Positions 35,700-45,180 of a DNA stretch of 64,000 bases are shown piece by piece. Numbering within the stretch: position 1 is the first letter of the stretch; the number at the start of each line of letters is the position of its first letter. This DNA is from DASYPQ01 sp036006425 (lineage in GTDB: Bacteria; Planctomycetota; UBA1135; GCA-002686595), in the NCBI GenBank assembly GCA_036006425.1, contig DASYPQ010000002.1:15057-79056 (forward strand). Direction: 5' to 3'. The translations under genes and the position numbers were made by a program. The notes beneath the pieces were generated by a model. It did not search any database and had not been told where the DNA came from. It was given only the letters and a program-made list of their open reading frames with translations.

Positions 35700-37093
35700 G
35701 CCCCCGTCAGAAGTGGATCGCGATGTTCGCGGGAGGCGTCCTCCTCGCGAGCGGCATCGTGTACATGATCTGGGACGAGTACGGCAAGATCGACACGGCG
35801 CGCACCGAAGTCGCGGGTCTCCGGTCCAACATCGACAGCTCGCGGAAGCTGATCGAAGGCACCGGCACGCTCGAGCGCGACGTGATCGTCCTGCGCGAGC
35901 TCTCGGAGGTGATGAAGAAGATCCTCCCGGACACCGACGACGTGAACAACCTCGTCCGGACGTTCCAGAAGTTCTCCGAGGAGTCGGGGGTCCGCATCTC
36001 GGGCCTCAAGAAGAAGGCGAACGACGCGCGGGACAAGGGCGACTTCAACAAGGTCGCGTACACGCTCTCGCTCGACGCGGATGCCTTCCAGTTCCTCGAC
36101 TTCCTCGACCTCGCCGAGAACCACCGCCGGTTCATGTGCATCCCGAACTTCCACATCGCGGCGGCGACGCGTGCCCAGCAGGTCTCCGAGAAGGAAGCCG
36201 CGCCGGCGCACAAGATCCAGGTCGACGTCGAAACGTACGTCTACGAGCCGCAGAAGGACGCCAAGCCGGTCAAGATCGACGGCTACGACCGCAAGCGGGA
36301 GCTCCTGAAGGGCGAGATCGATCGCCGCAAGTCGACCCTCGCGATCTCGAGCTACACGTACCGCGGCGCGCGCGGACGTCGCGATCCCTGGATCGACCCG
36401 CGCGTTCCGGTGCTCGGCGACGGCGCCAGCTCGCTGACCGTGCAGGAGCAGATGGCGATCGTCGAGAAGCTGATCGAGCGTACGAAGGCCGTCATGGGCC
36501 TGTGGGACCTCTTCAAGGTCGCCGACAGCGCGATCAGCGAGCTCACGACCCGCGCCGACCTCGAGACGGCCATGGCCAAGCTCGAGGAGGACGTGCGTCG
36601 CGTCGTCGAAGAGAAGTCGGTCCGCTACGTGCCCTCCGAGCGCAAGCTCAAGATCGAGGTCGTCGACGCCCTGGCGCGCCTGCGCAAGGACCTCTCGAAG
36701 ACCGAGGCCGAGGGCCCGAGCGCCAACAAGCTGCGCGAGATCGAGAACGCCATGAGCGCACACGAGCAGAAGGGCGAGTTCTCGCTCGTGCTCGAGGCGT
36801 TCCAGGGTGTCGCTCCGCAGCTCGCGTTGGCCGAGAAGGATCCGCTGCGCAAGCCGCTGGTCGATCGTCTGCGCGAGCTGGCCGCACTGGCCCAAACCGT
36901 GCTCGACTTCCAGAAGGTCGAAATCAAGGTCGGCGGCGTGGCCGTCGGCGACGAAGGCATCTCGAGCGTCCTCATCAACGGCAAGTCCGTCGGTGTGGGG
37001 GACATGCTCGACAAGGATCTCTTGGTCCGGGCCATCCGTCCGGACGAGATCGAGTTCATTTTCCGAGGAATCATCTTCGCCCGGCGCTTCTAG
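35696..37093 (+). CDS. PilO-like protein with C-terminal PilP-like domain
   Basis: Protein of 465 aa with one N-terminal membrane segment (about residues 7-26) and a coiled-coil and PilO-like periplasmic domain (about 30-185). A middle part has 'GRRDPWIDPRVP', like the 'RDPF' start of PilP. The C-terminal 45 residues ('SVLINGKSVGVGDMLD' onward) resemble the PilP/GspC homology region that contacts the secretin. I read it as a PilO-PilP fusion; this rests on motif order, not alignment. A separate pilP gene is absent. pilQ follows 47 bases later. Confidence 0.7.
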   Translation: MSPRQKWIAMFAGGVLLASGIVYMIWDEYGKIDTARTEVAGLRSNIDSSRKLIEGTGTLERDVIVLRELSEVMKKILPDTDDVNNLVRTFQKFSEESGVRISGLKKKANDARDKGDFNKVAYTLSLDADAFQFLDFLDLAENHRRFMCIPNFHIAAATRAQQVSEKEAAPAHKIQVDVETYVYEPQKDAKPVKIDGYDRKRELLKGEIDRRKSTLAISSYTYRGARGRRDPWIDPRVPVLGDGASSLTVQEQMAIVEKLIERTKAVMGLWDLFKVADSAISELTTRADLETAMAKLEEDVRRVVEEKSVRYVPSERKLKIEVVDALARLRKDLSKTEAEGPSANKLREIENAMSAHEQKGEFSLVLEAFQGVAPQLALAEKDPLRKPLVDRLRELAALAQTVLDFQKVEIKVGGVAVGDEGISSVLINGKSVGVGDMLDKDLLVRAIRPDEIEFIFRGIIFARRF

Positions 37094-37140
37094 CCGCGAC
37101 GAACGACGAATGCCGGCGACAGCCGGCGGGGAAGGCCGTG

Positions 37141-38994
37141 ATGAGACTGACAGGAGTGGTTCTGGCGTTGCTCGCGTTCTCGGTGGTGTCGCCGAGTGTC
37201 CTGGCCCAGGGAGGTCAGGCGCCCTTGGCTCCCAGCGCAGAAGCGCGCGTGACCATCAGCGTTGCGGATCGGACCCTCGAGGACGTGGTGGCGGACCTCC
37301 GCGCTCGATCGGGCGCGAACATCGTCATCATCGACGGGGATGAGAAGCCCATCTCGGCGGAGAAGATCTCCATCGATTTGGCCGACGTCCCCTGGCGTGA
37401 CGCGCTCGACCTGGTCGCCGAGAAGGTCGGCGCCATCGTCGAGGTGCGCACGGCCGGCGTCCTCGCGGTCACGCGGCCTCAGCGCGTCGACTTCGAGTTC
37501 CCGAACGCGGACATCCGCCAGGTGATCGACACGATCGCCAAGTACGGGAGCGCGAACATCGTCATGGCTCCCGAAGTCACGGGGACGATCTCCGTGCGCT
37601 TCAAGGGCGTGCCGTGGCGCGAGGCGCTCGACGTCGTCGCGAAGACCTTGAACTTCACGGTCGTCGAGGAAGGTCACGGCGTCCTCCGCGTCGTCGACCC
37701 GGTCAAGCTGCAGGAGCAGCTCGTCACGCGCACGTACCAGTTCCGGTACCTGCGCCCGAAGAGCCTGTACAAGCCGGTGATCAAGTCCGAGTTCGTCCAG
37801 GCGCCGCAGCAGAACCAGCAGCAGGCCGGTCAGCAGCAGACCACGGAAGACGTCGCGAAGACGTTCACCGTCCTGCAGGCGCTCTCGAAGGCCCTGACGC
37901 CGAACATCGGCAAGATCGACTACGTCGACTCGCAGAACGCGCTCGTCGTCCGCGACACGAGCCAGGTCCACGACGCGATCAAGGAGCTGCTCGCGCGTCT
38001 CGACGTCGAGCCGCAGCAGATCTTCTGCGACGTCAAGTTCGTCACCACGACGAACGGCGACGTCCTGAACCTCGGCGTCGACTACGGCGACAACGGCCCG
38101 CAGGTCACGCTGACCGGCGGCCAGATCCCGGTGACGTTCCCGTTCAACGCCGGCCGCGGCGGGTTCGAGGACTGGCTGATCGCCAGCCCGGACGGCCACG
38201 GTCCGTACGTCGACCCCGCGCTCAACGGCAGCGCGGTCACGACGGTCCCGGACACGATCTTCGGTTCGCTGTCGTTCACGCAGGTCCAGGCGACGCTCCG
38301 CCTGCTCCAGCGCGACACGAAGTCCGAAGTCATCCAGGCTCCGAAGATCTTCGCGGTCGACGGAAGCACGGCCACGATCTTCGTGGGCGAGACGATCCGC
38401 TACGCCGAAGCTCGTTCCGAGCAAGGCCAAGCGGGCGGTCTGCAGCTCTCCGTGTCGGAAGCCGCCGGCTCGCCGGTCGAAGTGGGCTTCCAGTTGCTGA
38501 TCCGGCCGAACATCGTGCCGGGCACGCAGAACATCGTCATGGAAGTCATCCCGAAGGAGACGAGCCTCTCCGGTACGGGCATCTCCACGCTCGCGCCTCC
38601 GGGCTTCGACGTGTTCACGGTCGGCGCGTCGGGTCTCTCCGGCGCGATCGCCCTGCCGCGCACCCGCAGCTCGACGATCGTCTCGACGATGATGGTCGAG
38701 AGCGGCAAGACCGTGATGATCGGCGGCTTGACGACGGACTCCGACGTCGAGACGAAGACGAAGGTGCCGATCCTCGGCGACATCCCGCTCGTCGGCGACC
38801 TGCTCTTCAAGCACAAGTCGAAGTCGCGCGATCGCCGCAGCCTGCTCGTGTTCCTTTCCCCGACGATCGTGTACTCGAGCCGCGACACCGACTTCCTCCT
38901 CCGCAAGGAGTGGGAGCGTCGCAACATGAAGCTGAAGGACGAGATGAAGCAGCTTCTCTCGGCCGACGCGCCCGCGGTTTCCGAGGCGCGCTGA
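37141..38994 (+). CDS. pilQ: Type IV pilus secretin PilQ
   Basis: Outer-membrane secretin of 617 aa. A signal peptide (residues 1-22, 'SVLAQ') precedes short N-domains ('SVADRTLEDVVADLRARSGANIVI'; 'FEFPNADIRQVIDTIAKYGSANIV'). A secretin N1-like region ends near 'QVHDAIKELLARLDVEPQQI'. The secretin domain has 'EVIQAPKIFAVDGSTATIFVGE' and 'VPILGDIPLVGDLLFKHKSKS', the family end motif. GTG 37138 directly precedes ATG 37141. Clear PilQ/GspD superfamily; placed with pilM-N-O, so PilQ. Confidence 0.92.
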   Translation: MRLTGVVLALLAFSVVSPSVLAQGGQAPLAPSAEARVTISVADRTLEDVVADLRARSGANIVIIDGDEKPISAEKISIDLADVPWRDALDLVAEKVGAIVEVRTAGVLAVTRPQRVDFEFPNADIRQVIDTIAKYGSANIVMAPEVTGTISVRFKGVPWREALDVVAKTLNFTVVEEGHGVLRVVDPVKLQEQLVTRTYQFRYLRPKSLYKPVIKSEFVQAPQQNQQQAGQQQTTEDVAKTFTVLQALSKALTPNIGKIDYVDSQNALVVRDTSQVHDAIKELLARLDVEPQQIFCDVKFVTTTNGDVLNLGVDYGDNGPQVTLTGGQIPVTFPFNAGRGGFEDWLIASPDGHGPYVDPALNGSAVTTVPDTIFGSLSFTQVQATLRLLQRDTKSEVIQAPKIFAVDGSTATIFVGETIRYAEARSEQGQAGGLQLSVSEAAGSPVEVGFQLLIRPNIVPGTQNIVMEVIPKETSLSGTGISTLAPPGFDVFTVGASGLSGAIALPRTRSSTIVSTMMVESGKTVMIGGLTTDSDVETKTKVPILGDIPLVGDLLFKHKSKSRDRRSLLVFLSPTIVYSSRDTDFLLRKEWERRNMKLKDEMKQLLSADAPAVSEAR

Positions 38995-39561
38995 ACGGGA
39001 ATCGCTCGAACCGCGACCGGCTCCGATCCGCGACGGCGGCTCGGGGCCGGTCGGTTCGGTCCCCCTGAATCCTCGAGCCGGCGCAGCCCTGCGGGGCGCA
39101 GCGGGCCTTCCGGAGGGGGTTCTCGCCCCCCGTCCGTGGAAAACTCCCGAATTGGGGTTCGACTCGGGCTCTGCGATAGGCGATCCTCTGGCCTCGGTCG
39201 ACCGCGAGGTCGGCCGAAGCGCGCCGGACCGGGAACCGTTCCGCGGTGCGCCCTGAACCGAACATGGACGCGCGTCCTTCGCGAGTCCCACACGATCTTC
39301 CACGCGGAGGCATCCGTCTCCGCCCCACAACACAACTAGAGGTTGCAGCCTCACCCGGGAGCCGGCTTTCGCCCGCGCACGCGCGAACTCGAGCTGTCGC
39401 TCCCGCTCTCTCCCTCGGTCTCTCGCGTCGGACTCGCTTCGACGGACCGCCTGAAGGGAATCCAAGCGCAGGGATCCAGCCTGCGGCGCGCGCTGCGCGC
39501 CAGGGCTCCGGCCCAGGATCGCTTGCGGTCGAGCTGCCGACTCGAAACGAGCTCATGGACA
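38995..39561 (+). promoter_or_regulatory. Long intergenic region upstream of the RNase E/G gene
   Basis: 567 bases without a credible gene. It includes several G+C inverted repeats, such as ggggg / ccccc at 39115-39130 and ggcctcg / cgaggtcggcc near 39190-39217. Part of it may be a long 5' leader through which the RNase regulates its own mRNA, as E. coli rne does; this is an analogy, not shown here. A weak promoter match (TTGGGG, 17 bases, GATAGG) lies near 39150-39180. Confidence 0.35.
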
Positions 39562-42189
39562 ATGATTGACGAGCACTCCGCAGACGCCAACGGGCGTCTC
39601 GACCCGTTCCACACCACTCCTTCTTTTCTTTCCAGCCCCGAACCGAAGCACGAACCTTCCGCCGAGGTACCGCGTTACGGCGACCGCGCATGGCGCGTCG
39701 ACGACGAACACGCGCTGCCCGCGGGGGCGGACACCGACGCCGGCGCGCCGGCTTCGACGGTCGGTGCACCAGGCGGGGAACGCCGGCGACGCCGGCGCGG
39801 ATCCCGCGGCGGACGCCGTCGCCGCGCACCCGGCCAACTCCCGCTCGGTGATGCCGACGGTGCGAGGCCCGCGCAGGGCGACGACGCGGCGCCGCGTGAC
39901 GAACATTTCGCGGTACCCGAGGATCGAGCTCCGCAAGGGGCCCCGCCGGAAGCGGATCACGCGCAGCCCGGCCAAGAGCCCGGTGGCGATCAGGCACCGC
40001 GACGCGGCCGCAGACGCCGCGGCGGGCGCAGACATCGCGGGAGCAAGAGCGGTGACGCTCCGCGTCCCGAGCAGGAGCTGCGTCCGGCTGGTGACGCTCG
40101 CGTCGCGACCGACGCGCCGCCGCGCCGCGCACGCAACGACGGGCAGGCACCCGTCGATCGCGGGGCGGATCGCGGCACGGGCGGCAGTCCCGGCGCTCCC
40201 AAGCGCAGGCGCCGCCGGCGCGGCGGTCGAGGCCGCGGCGTCGCACCCGGTGCACCGGTCGAGATCGAGGCGATCCCGGGCGAGGAAGACGACCTGCCGG
40301 AGCTCCCCGAGCTTCCGAGCGACGCCGTCGCCCTGCCTCCGACCGAGGAACGCGTCGATGGATCGGGCGGTCGCTCCGTGCGCGAGGAGCGCGGAGAGCG
40401 CGGCGAACGCAGCGAACGCGGAGACGGACGCCGCCGTCGCAAGCGCGTCGAACCCGATCGCGAGACCGAGACGGTCGCGCGCCGGCCGCTGCGGAAGAAC
40501 CTGATCCTCGTCAACGCGGGGGATCCCGAGGAACAGCGCGTCGCCGTCGTCGAGGACGGACGCATCGTCGATTTCCAGATGACCGTGCGGACCGAGAACT
40601 CGGTCGTGAACGACATCTACCGCGGGCGCGTCGTCAACCTCGAGACCGCGATCGGCGCCGCGTTCGTCGACTTCGGACAGGGAAAGAACGGCTTCCTGCA
40701 CACCTCGGACGTGCTCTCCGCCTACGGCGAGGAAGGCTGGAGCCTCGACAAGCTCCTCTCGACGAGCGTCGACCCCGACGAATGGGAAGCCGGCTCCGAG
40801 AAGGGCGAGACCGAGGAGCCCGCGGAGGGCGCCGCGCCGGAGGAAGGCCAGGAGGCGGAGCCCGAGGCGGAACGCGCGAAGGTCGGCGCCGGACGGAAAC
40901 GGCGGCCGGAGCGGACGAGCCGTTTCCGCGCGCGCCCGCGCCTGCCGATCACGGATCTCCTGAAGAAGGGCGAGATGGTCGCCGTGCAGGTGACGAAGGA
41001 CGCGATCGGCGACAAGGGGCCGACGCTGACGACGTACATCTCGATCCCCGGACGCTACCTCGTGCTCATGCCGTCGATGTCGAGGACGGGCGTCAGCCGG
41101 AAGATCGAGGACGAGAAGGAACGCAAGCGCCTGAAGCGCATCCTCGAGCAGCTCGAGGTGCCGCCCGGGATGGGCGTCATCGTGCGGACGGCGGGAGTCG
41201 GGCGCACCGCGGAGGACCTGAAGCGCGACCTCGACTACCTGACGAGTGCGTGGGAGAACTTCGCGCGCCGGTTGCGCAGCGGAAACGGGCCCGCGCCGCT
41301 GTACCAGGAATCCGACATCGCGATCCGCACGGTGCGCGATCTGTTCACGAGCGAGACCGAAGCGGTGCTCGTCGACGATCCGGAAGTGCACCGGCAGATC
41401 CTCGAGTTCACGCGGCGGCTGATGCCCGAGGCGGAGGAGCGCGTGAAGCTCCACGAGGGCCCGAAGCCCTTGTTCCAGACGTACGGGATCGAGCCGGACT
41501 TCGAGCGGTTGTTCGCGCGGCGGATCGAGTTGCCTTCGGGCGGCTCGATCGTGTTCGACCAGGCGGAAGCGCTGGTCGCGATCGACGTGAACAGCGGCCG
41601 GACGCGTGGCGGCGGACACGATTTCGAGGAGATCGCGCTGAAGACGAACGTCGAGGCGGCGCCGGAGATCGCGCGGCAGATCCGGCTGCGCGACCTCGGC
41701 GGGATCCTCGTCGTCGACTTCATCGACATGATGAAGGCGGCGAACATCCGGAAGGTCGAGAAGGCGTTCGCGGATGCGCTCGCGATGGACCGCGCGCGCA
41801 GCAAGATCGGAAGGATCAGCCAGTTCGGACTGCTCGAGCTGACGCGGCAGCGGCTCGGACCGGGGATCTCGAGAAAGGTGTTCACGACGTGCGTGCGCTG
41901 CCGCGGAACGGGCCGCGTGCGGACGGTCGAGTCGCGCGCCGCCGCGGTGCTCAGGCGCCTCGGCTCGGCGTTGACGCTGAAGGGCTTCGCGCAGGTCGAA
42001 GTGAAGGCGCACCCGGAAGTGACGAGCTACCTGAAGCGCGAATGCTCGGAGCTCCTGCGCGCGCTCGAGTACCGGCACGAACGGCAGATTCGCCTGGTCG
42101 ACTCGCCGGAACAGCACGAGGACAGCGTCCTGCGCTACCTGCGCACGGACGGCCGCGAAGTGCGCCCGGGCGGGCGACGGAAGCGGTAG
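39562..42189 (+). CDS. rne: Ribonuclease E/G with Arg-rich N-terminal extension
   Basis: Endoribonuclease of mRNA decay and rRNA processing. The catalytic part (about residues 300-870) has an S1 domain interrupted by an acidic insert. Asp675 in 'IDVNSGRTRGG' and Asp719 in 'VVDFIDMM' are the metal-binding pair. The Zn-link 'CVRCRGTG' has C777 and C780. Before it is a low-complexity region of about 290 residues with clusters such as 'RRRRRGSRGG' and 'RRRRRRGGRGRG', probably RNA-binding. ATG 39562 is chosen because the frame upstream is non-conserved; no good ribosome binding site is seen. Confidence 0.88.
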   Translation: MIDEHSADANGRLDPFHTTPSFLSSPEPKHEPSAEVPRYGDRAWRVDDEHALPAGADTDAGAPASTVGAPGGERRRRRRGSRGGRRRRAPGQLPLGDADGARPAQGDDAAPRDEHFAVPEDRAPQGAPPEADHAQPGQEPGGDQAPRRGRRRRGGRRHRGSKSGDAPRPEQELRPAGDARVATDAPPRRARNDGQAPVDRGADRGTGGSPGAPKRRRRRRGGRGRGVAPGAPVEIEAIPGEEDDLPELPELPSDAVALPPTEERVDGSGGRSVREERGERGERSERGDGRRRRKRVEPDRETETVARRPLRKNLILVNAGDPEEQRVAVVEDGRIVDFQMTVRTENSVVNDIYRGRVVNLETAIGAAFVDFGQGKNGFLHTSDVLSAYGEEGWSLDKLLSTSVDPDEWEAGSEKGETEEPAEGAAPEEGQEAEPEAERAKVGAGRKRRPERTSRFRARPRLPITDLLKKGEMVAVQVTKDAIGDKGPTLTTYISIPGRYLVLMPSMSRTGVSRKIEDEKERKRLKRILEQLEVPPGMGVIVRTAGVGRTAEDLKRDLDYLTSAWENFARRLRSGNGPAPLYQESDIAIRTVRDLFTSETEAVLVDDPEVHRQILEFTRRLMPEAEERVKLHEGPKPLFQTYGIEPDFERLFARRIELPSGGSIVFDQAEALVAIDVNSGRTRGGGHDFEEIALKTNVEAAPEIARQIRLRDLGGILVVDFIDMMKAANIRKVEKAFADALAMDRARSKIGRISQFGLLELTRQRLGPGISRKVFTTCVRCRGTGRVRTVESRAAAVLRRLGSALTLKGFAQVEVKAHPEVTSYLKRECSELLRALEYRHERQIRLVDSPEQHEDSVLRYLRTDGREVRPGGRRKR

Positions 42190-42232
42190 TTCCTCGACCG
42201 GAACCGACGGTCCGCGCGGCGGTTGAGAGCCC

Positions 42233-43558
42233 GTGCGGATCCTCGCCGGCCTCCTTCTTCTCCTCCAGGGACACGCGAAGAAGCCCTGGATCTGGACGGA
42301 GGAGACTCCGACCTACAACCCGGACGCCCCGAACCCTCGGTTGCCGAGTCACGGCTTCGGCGCACGGATCGCGGTGCTCGGCGATCTCGACCACGACGGC
42401 GTCGCCGATCTCGCGATCTCCGCGCCGCTCGAGACGGGTGGACCGGAATCCGGGTGCGTCTTCGTGGTCTCGGGGCTCGACGGCCATCTCCTTCGAACGA
42501 TCGCGAACCCGCATGGGGCCGACCGATTCGGCGTCACGCTCGAGAGCTGCGCGGACGTCGACCTCGACGGGTACGAAGATCTCGTGGTCGGCTCGCGCGG
42601 GAACTTCACGTGCGTCGTCTCGTCGCGGACAGAAGGACTGATCCGTAAGTTCTCGCATCGCTCAGCGGTCGCCGCCTCGGACCTCGACGGAGACGGCGTC
42701 CCGGAGTGGATCTCCGGATGTCTCCTCGATTGCGGCGAAAGGCGGCACGATCACCGCGGGTTCGTGTCCGCGGTGTCCGGCTGCGACGAAGCCGAGCTCT
42801 GGCGCGTGTACGGGAGTCCGGAGACGTGTCTTCCAGGCGGCGGGTTCCGGATGGACGGTTTTGGTGGAGTCTTGTGCGTCCTCGGCGATCTCGACGGCGA
42901 CGGAGTTCCGGACCTCGCGGCAGGGATCCCGGGCCATCTCCGCGCGGAACAACGCGTCGGAGGCGTCCGATTCCTCTCGGGGAAGACTGGTGCGACGCTT
43001 TTCGTGGTGCCCGGTCCTTTCGCCCCGGATCAGTTCGGCGCGGGCACGCGCCTGCGCCGCATCGGGGATCTCGACGGAGACGGGAACGACGACGTGCTGG
43101 TCGCCTCCGAATCCGATCGTCCGGTGTTCGCGCTCTCGTCGCGCACCGGAGATGTCCTTCTCACCCTGCGCCACCAGCTGTCGTACGGAAACCTCGCCGG
43201 GTTCGGTGATTCGATAGCGATCGCCGGCGATCTCGACCGCGACGGAATCGCGGACATCGCGGTGGGTTGCTCGGAGTTTCTCGATGACGAGGGAGATGGA
43301 TACTCGGTGGAGGTCTTCTCGGGGAGCGACGGGCACCTGCTCGTCGGCCTCGATGCGGGCGATCAGCATGCGATCGTGGGGGACTCCCAGGACTTCGACA
43401 GGGACGGGATCCCGGACCTTCCGGTCGGCCTCCCGGAGACGGACGAGGTCCTGATCCTCTCGGGCCGCGAGCTCCAGGCGAAGCTCAGGGGACCGCCGGT
43501 CCTCCGGTCGGATTGGCCGCTCCTCAAGGCGATCCGTCGCGCAGATCTCGTGCGTTAG
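42233..43558 (+). CDS. FG-GAP repeat beta-propeller protein, copy 1
   Basis: Exported protein of 441 aa: short signal peptide 'MRILAGLLLLLQG' then seven calcium-binding-type repeats of the form 'D.DGDG..DL..G.P', as in 'DLDHDGVADLAISAP', 'DLDGDGVPDLAAGIP' and 'DFDRDGIPDLPVGLP'. Seven repeats fit an integrin-alpha-like seven-bladed propeller. It starts with GTG, 43 bases after the RNase gene, and is followed 57 bases later by a paralogue. Base composition is less GC-rich than its neighbours. Function is unknown; surface binding is a guess. Confidence 0.82.
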   Translation: MRILAGLLLLLQGHAKKPWIWTEETPTYNPDAPNPRLPSHGFGARIAVLGDLDHDGVADLAISAPLETGGPESGCVFVVSGLDGHLLRTIANPHGADRFGVTLESCADVDLDGYEDLVVGSRGNFTCVVSSRTEGLIRKFSHRSAVAASDLDGDGVPEWISGCLLDCGERRHDHRGFVSAVSGCDEAELWRVYGSPETCLPGGGFRMDGFGGVLCVLGDLDGDGVPDLAAGIPGHLRAEQRVGGVRFLSGKTGATLFVVPGPFAPDQFGAGTRLRRIGDLDGDGNDDVLVASESDRPVFALSSRTGDVLLTLRHQLSYGNLAGFGDSIAIAGDLDRDGIADIAVGCSEFLDDEGDGYSVEVFSGSDGHLLVGLDAGDQHAIVGDSQDFDRDGIPDLPVGLPETDEVLILSGRELQAKLRGPPVLRSDWPLLKAIRRADLVR

Positions 43559-43615
43559 AACAGCGCGCCCGAGAACGCTCCGCAACCCGAGCCGACGAGG
43601 CCGGTTGCACGGACC

Positions 43616-44998
43616 ATGATCTGGTTCGCGATCCCGGCGCTCGTGCTGCTGCAAGGCGCATCGAGGAAGGGATGGATCTGGAAGGAATCGCTTCCTCGCG
43701 CTCCGAGTATTCCCCTGCCGATCTCGCCTCCAGGTCGTGGATCGGCGAGCTCCTCGCGCGCAGCAGAAGTTCCCCCGGCTTCGGCGACGGGATTCGGGCA
43801 TCGACTCGCATCGCTGCGCGACGTCGACGGCGACGGAGTCCCCGATCTCGCGATCGGGGCGCCCCTCGATCGCGGCCATGGCATCGATTCTGGTTGCGTA
43901 TTCATCGTCTCCGGCGCAGACGGACACCTGATCCGGCGATCCGCGAGAGACCATGCGGGGGATCGATTCGGGATCTCCGTGTCGAGTACTCGGGACGTGG
44001 ATGGAGACGGAGCCGACGACGTGCTGGCGGGATCTCGGGCGGGGTACATGCGCGTGCTCTCGTCCCGGAGCGGAGCCGTGCTCCACGAGTTCCCGGATGC
44101 GGACGCCGCCGTCGCGATCGATCTCGATCGCGAGGGCGTACCGAGCTGGGATTGGATCGTCGGAACGCCGCGCGCTTGCGAGCCTGGTTTCCATGTGGAG
44201 CGGGGCGCTGTAGCGGCCTTTTCCGGACGGGAGGATCGCCCGAGGTTCCGCTTGTTCGGAGAGTTGCCTGCGGAGACACCCGGTGGCGCGCAGATCAGCC
44301 GGTTCGGCCGGTCGGTGTGCACGGTAGGGGACCTCGACGGCGATGAGATCCCAGACTTCGCGGTCGGAGCGAGCGCGGCCGGCGCCGGAACGAGCTCGGT
44401 CGGCGAGGTCCGCTTCTGTTCGGGAAGAGATGGCTCCACCCTTCGCGCCGTTCGGGGCCCGTTGACTCCCAGGACCTTCGGACTCGGTGAACGACTCGCA
44501 CCGGCCGGGGACGTCGACGGTGACGGCGTCGAAGACGTCTTGGTCTCGACCTGGGACGACGGCCCGGTCTACGTCCTCTCGAGTCGCAGCGGCGCGTGCC
44601 TCCGGACGTTGCTCCACCAGCGGCCGGGCCATTACCTCGATGGGTTCGGAGACTCGATCGCTCTCGCCGGCGACGTCGACGGCGACGGGATACCCGACTA
44701 CGCGGTCGGCTGCTCCGAGTTCATGGCGGATTCTGAAGACGACTACTGCGTCGAGATCTTTTCGGGCCGCGAGGGTTGGGTGCTCGGCGTGTACGACAGC
44801 GACGCGAAGAGCGCCAGCGTGGCCGAAGGCCGTGACTTCGACTTGGACGGGATTCCGGACCTTCCGGTGGGACTTCCCGAACTCGATGAGGTCGTGATCC
44901 TCTCGGGGCGTCAGTTCGCGCTGCGACCCCCGGGTTCGGAGGTCAAACGGCCGAACTGGTGGGCGACCCTCGAGATCCGGAGGGATCAGTTTCCCTAG
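43616..44998 (+). CDS. FG-GAP repeat beta-propeller protein, copy 2
   Basis: Paralogue of the gene at 42233-43558, 460 aa. The signal peptide 'MIWFAIPALVLLQG' is followed by 'GWIWKESLP', mirroring 'PWIWTEETP' in copy 1. There are again seven repeats ('DVDGDGVPDLAIGAP', 'DVDGDGADDVLAGS' and others) aligning one to one with copy 1, ending 'DFDLDGIPDLPVGLPELDEVVILSGR'. The two are a tandem duplication with diverged sequence. Both lie between the RNase E/G gene and rplU. Confidence 0.82.
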   Translation: MIWFAIPALVLLQGASRKGWIWKESLPRAPSIPLPISPPGRGSASSSRAAEVPPASATGFGHRLASLRDVDGDGVPDLAIGAPLDRGHGIDSGCVFIVSGADGHLIRRSARDHAGDRFGISVSSTRDVDGDGADDVLAGSRAGYMRVLSSRSGAVLHEFPDADAAVAIDLDREGVPSWDWIVGTPRACEPGFHVERGAVAAFSGREDRPRFRLFGELPAETPGGAQISRFGRSVCTVGDLDGDEIPDFAVGASAAGAGTSSVGEVRFCSGRDGSTLRAVRGPLTPRTFGLGERLAPAGDVDGDGVEDVLVSTWDDGPVYVLSSRSGACLRTLLHQRPGHYLDGFGDSIALAGDVDGDGIPDYAVGCSEFMADSEDDYCVEIFSGREGWVLGVYDSDAKSASVAEGRDFDLDGIPDLPVGLPELDEVVILSGRQFALRPPGSEVKRPNWWATLEIRRDQFP

Positions 44999-45054
44999 GA
45001 AGCCCAGGGGATTCGGCTCGATTCCGTGCCTGGTGCGGATCCGGCGGCGGTCGC

Positions 45055-45083
45055 TTCCCACGCTCTGTTCCCCTGGTTAGACT
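45055..45083 (+). promoter_or_regulatory. Candidate promoter for rplU-rpmA
   Basis: TTCCCA (45055-45060), 17 bases, TAGACT (45078-45083). Downstream, at 45084-45180, an rplU leader of about 90 nt holds ggaccc / gggtcc (45122-45127 with 45134-45139) and a duplicated accgcgg. These could be an L21-binding leader; this is speculative. Confidence 0.35.
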
Positions 45084-45180
45084 CCTCCGCCCCAAACCCG
45101 GAGGCTCGCCTCCAGGTCCCCGGACCCCCTCCAGGGTCCACCGCGGGAGGGTTTCCACCGCGGCAGCACGGAGACGAGTC

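Noticed and set aside
39343..39561. 73-residue N-terminal extension of the RNase E/G gene from a TTG codon
   Set aside because: No ribosome binding site or conserved motif; the ATG at 39562 is a simpler start.
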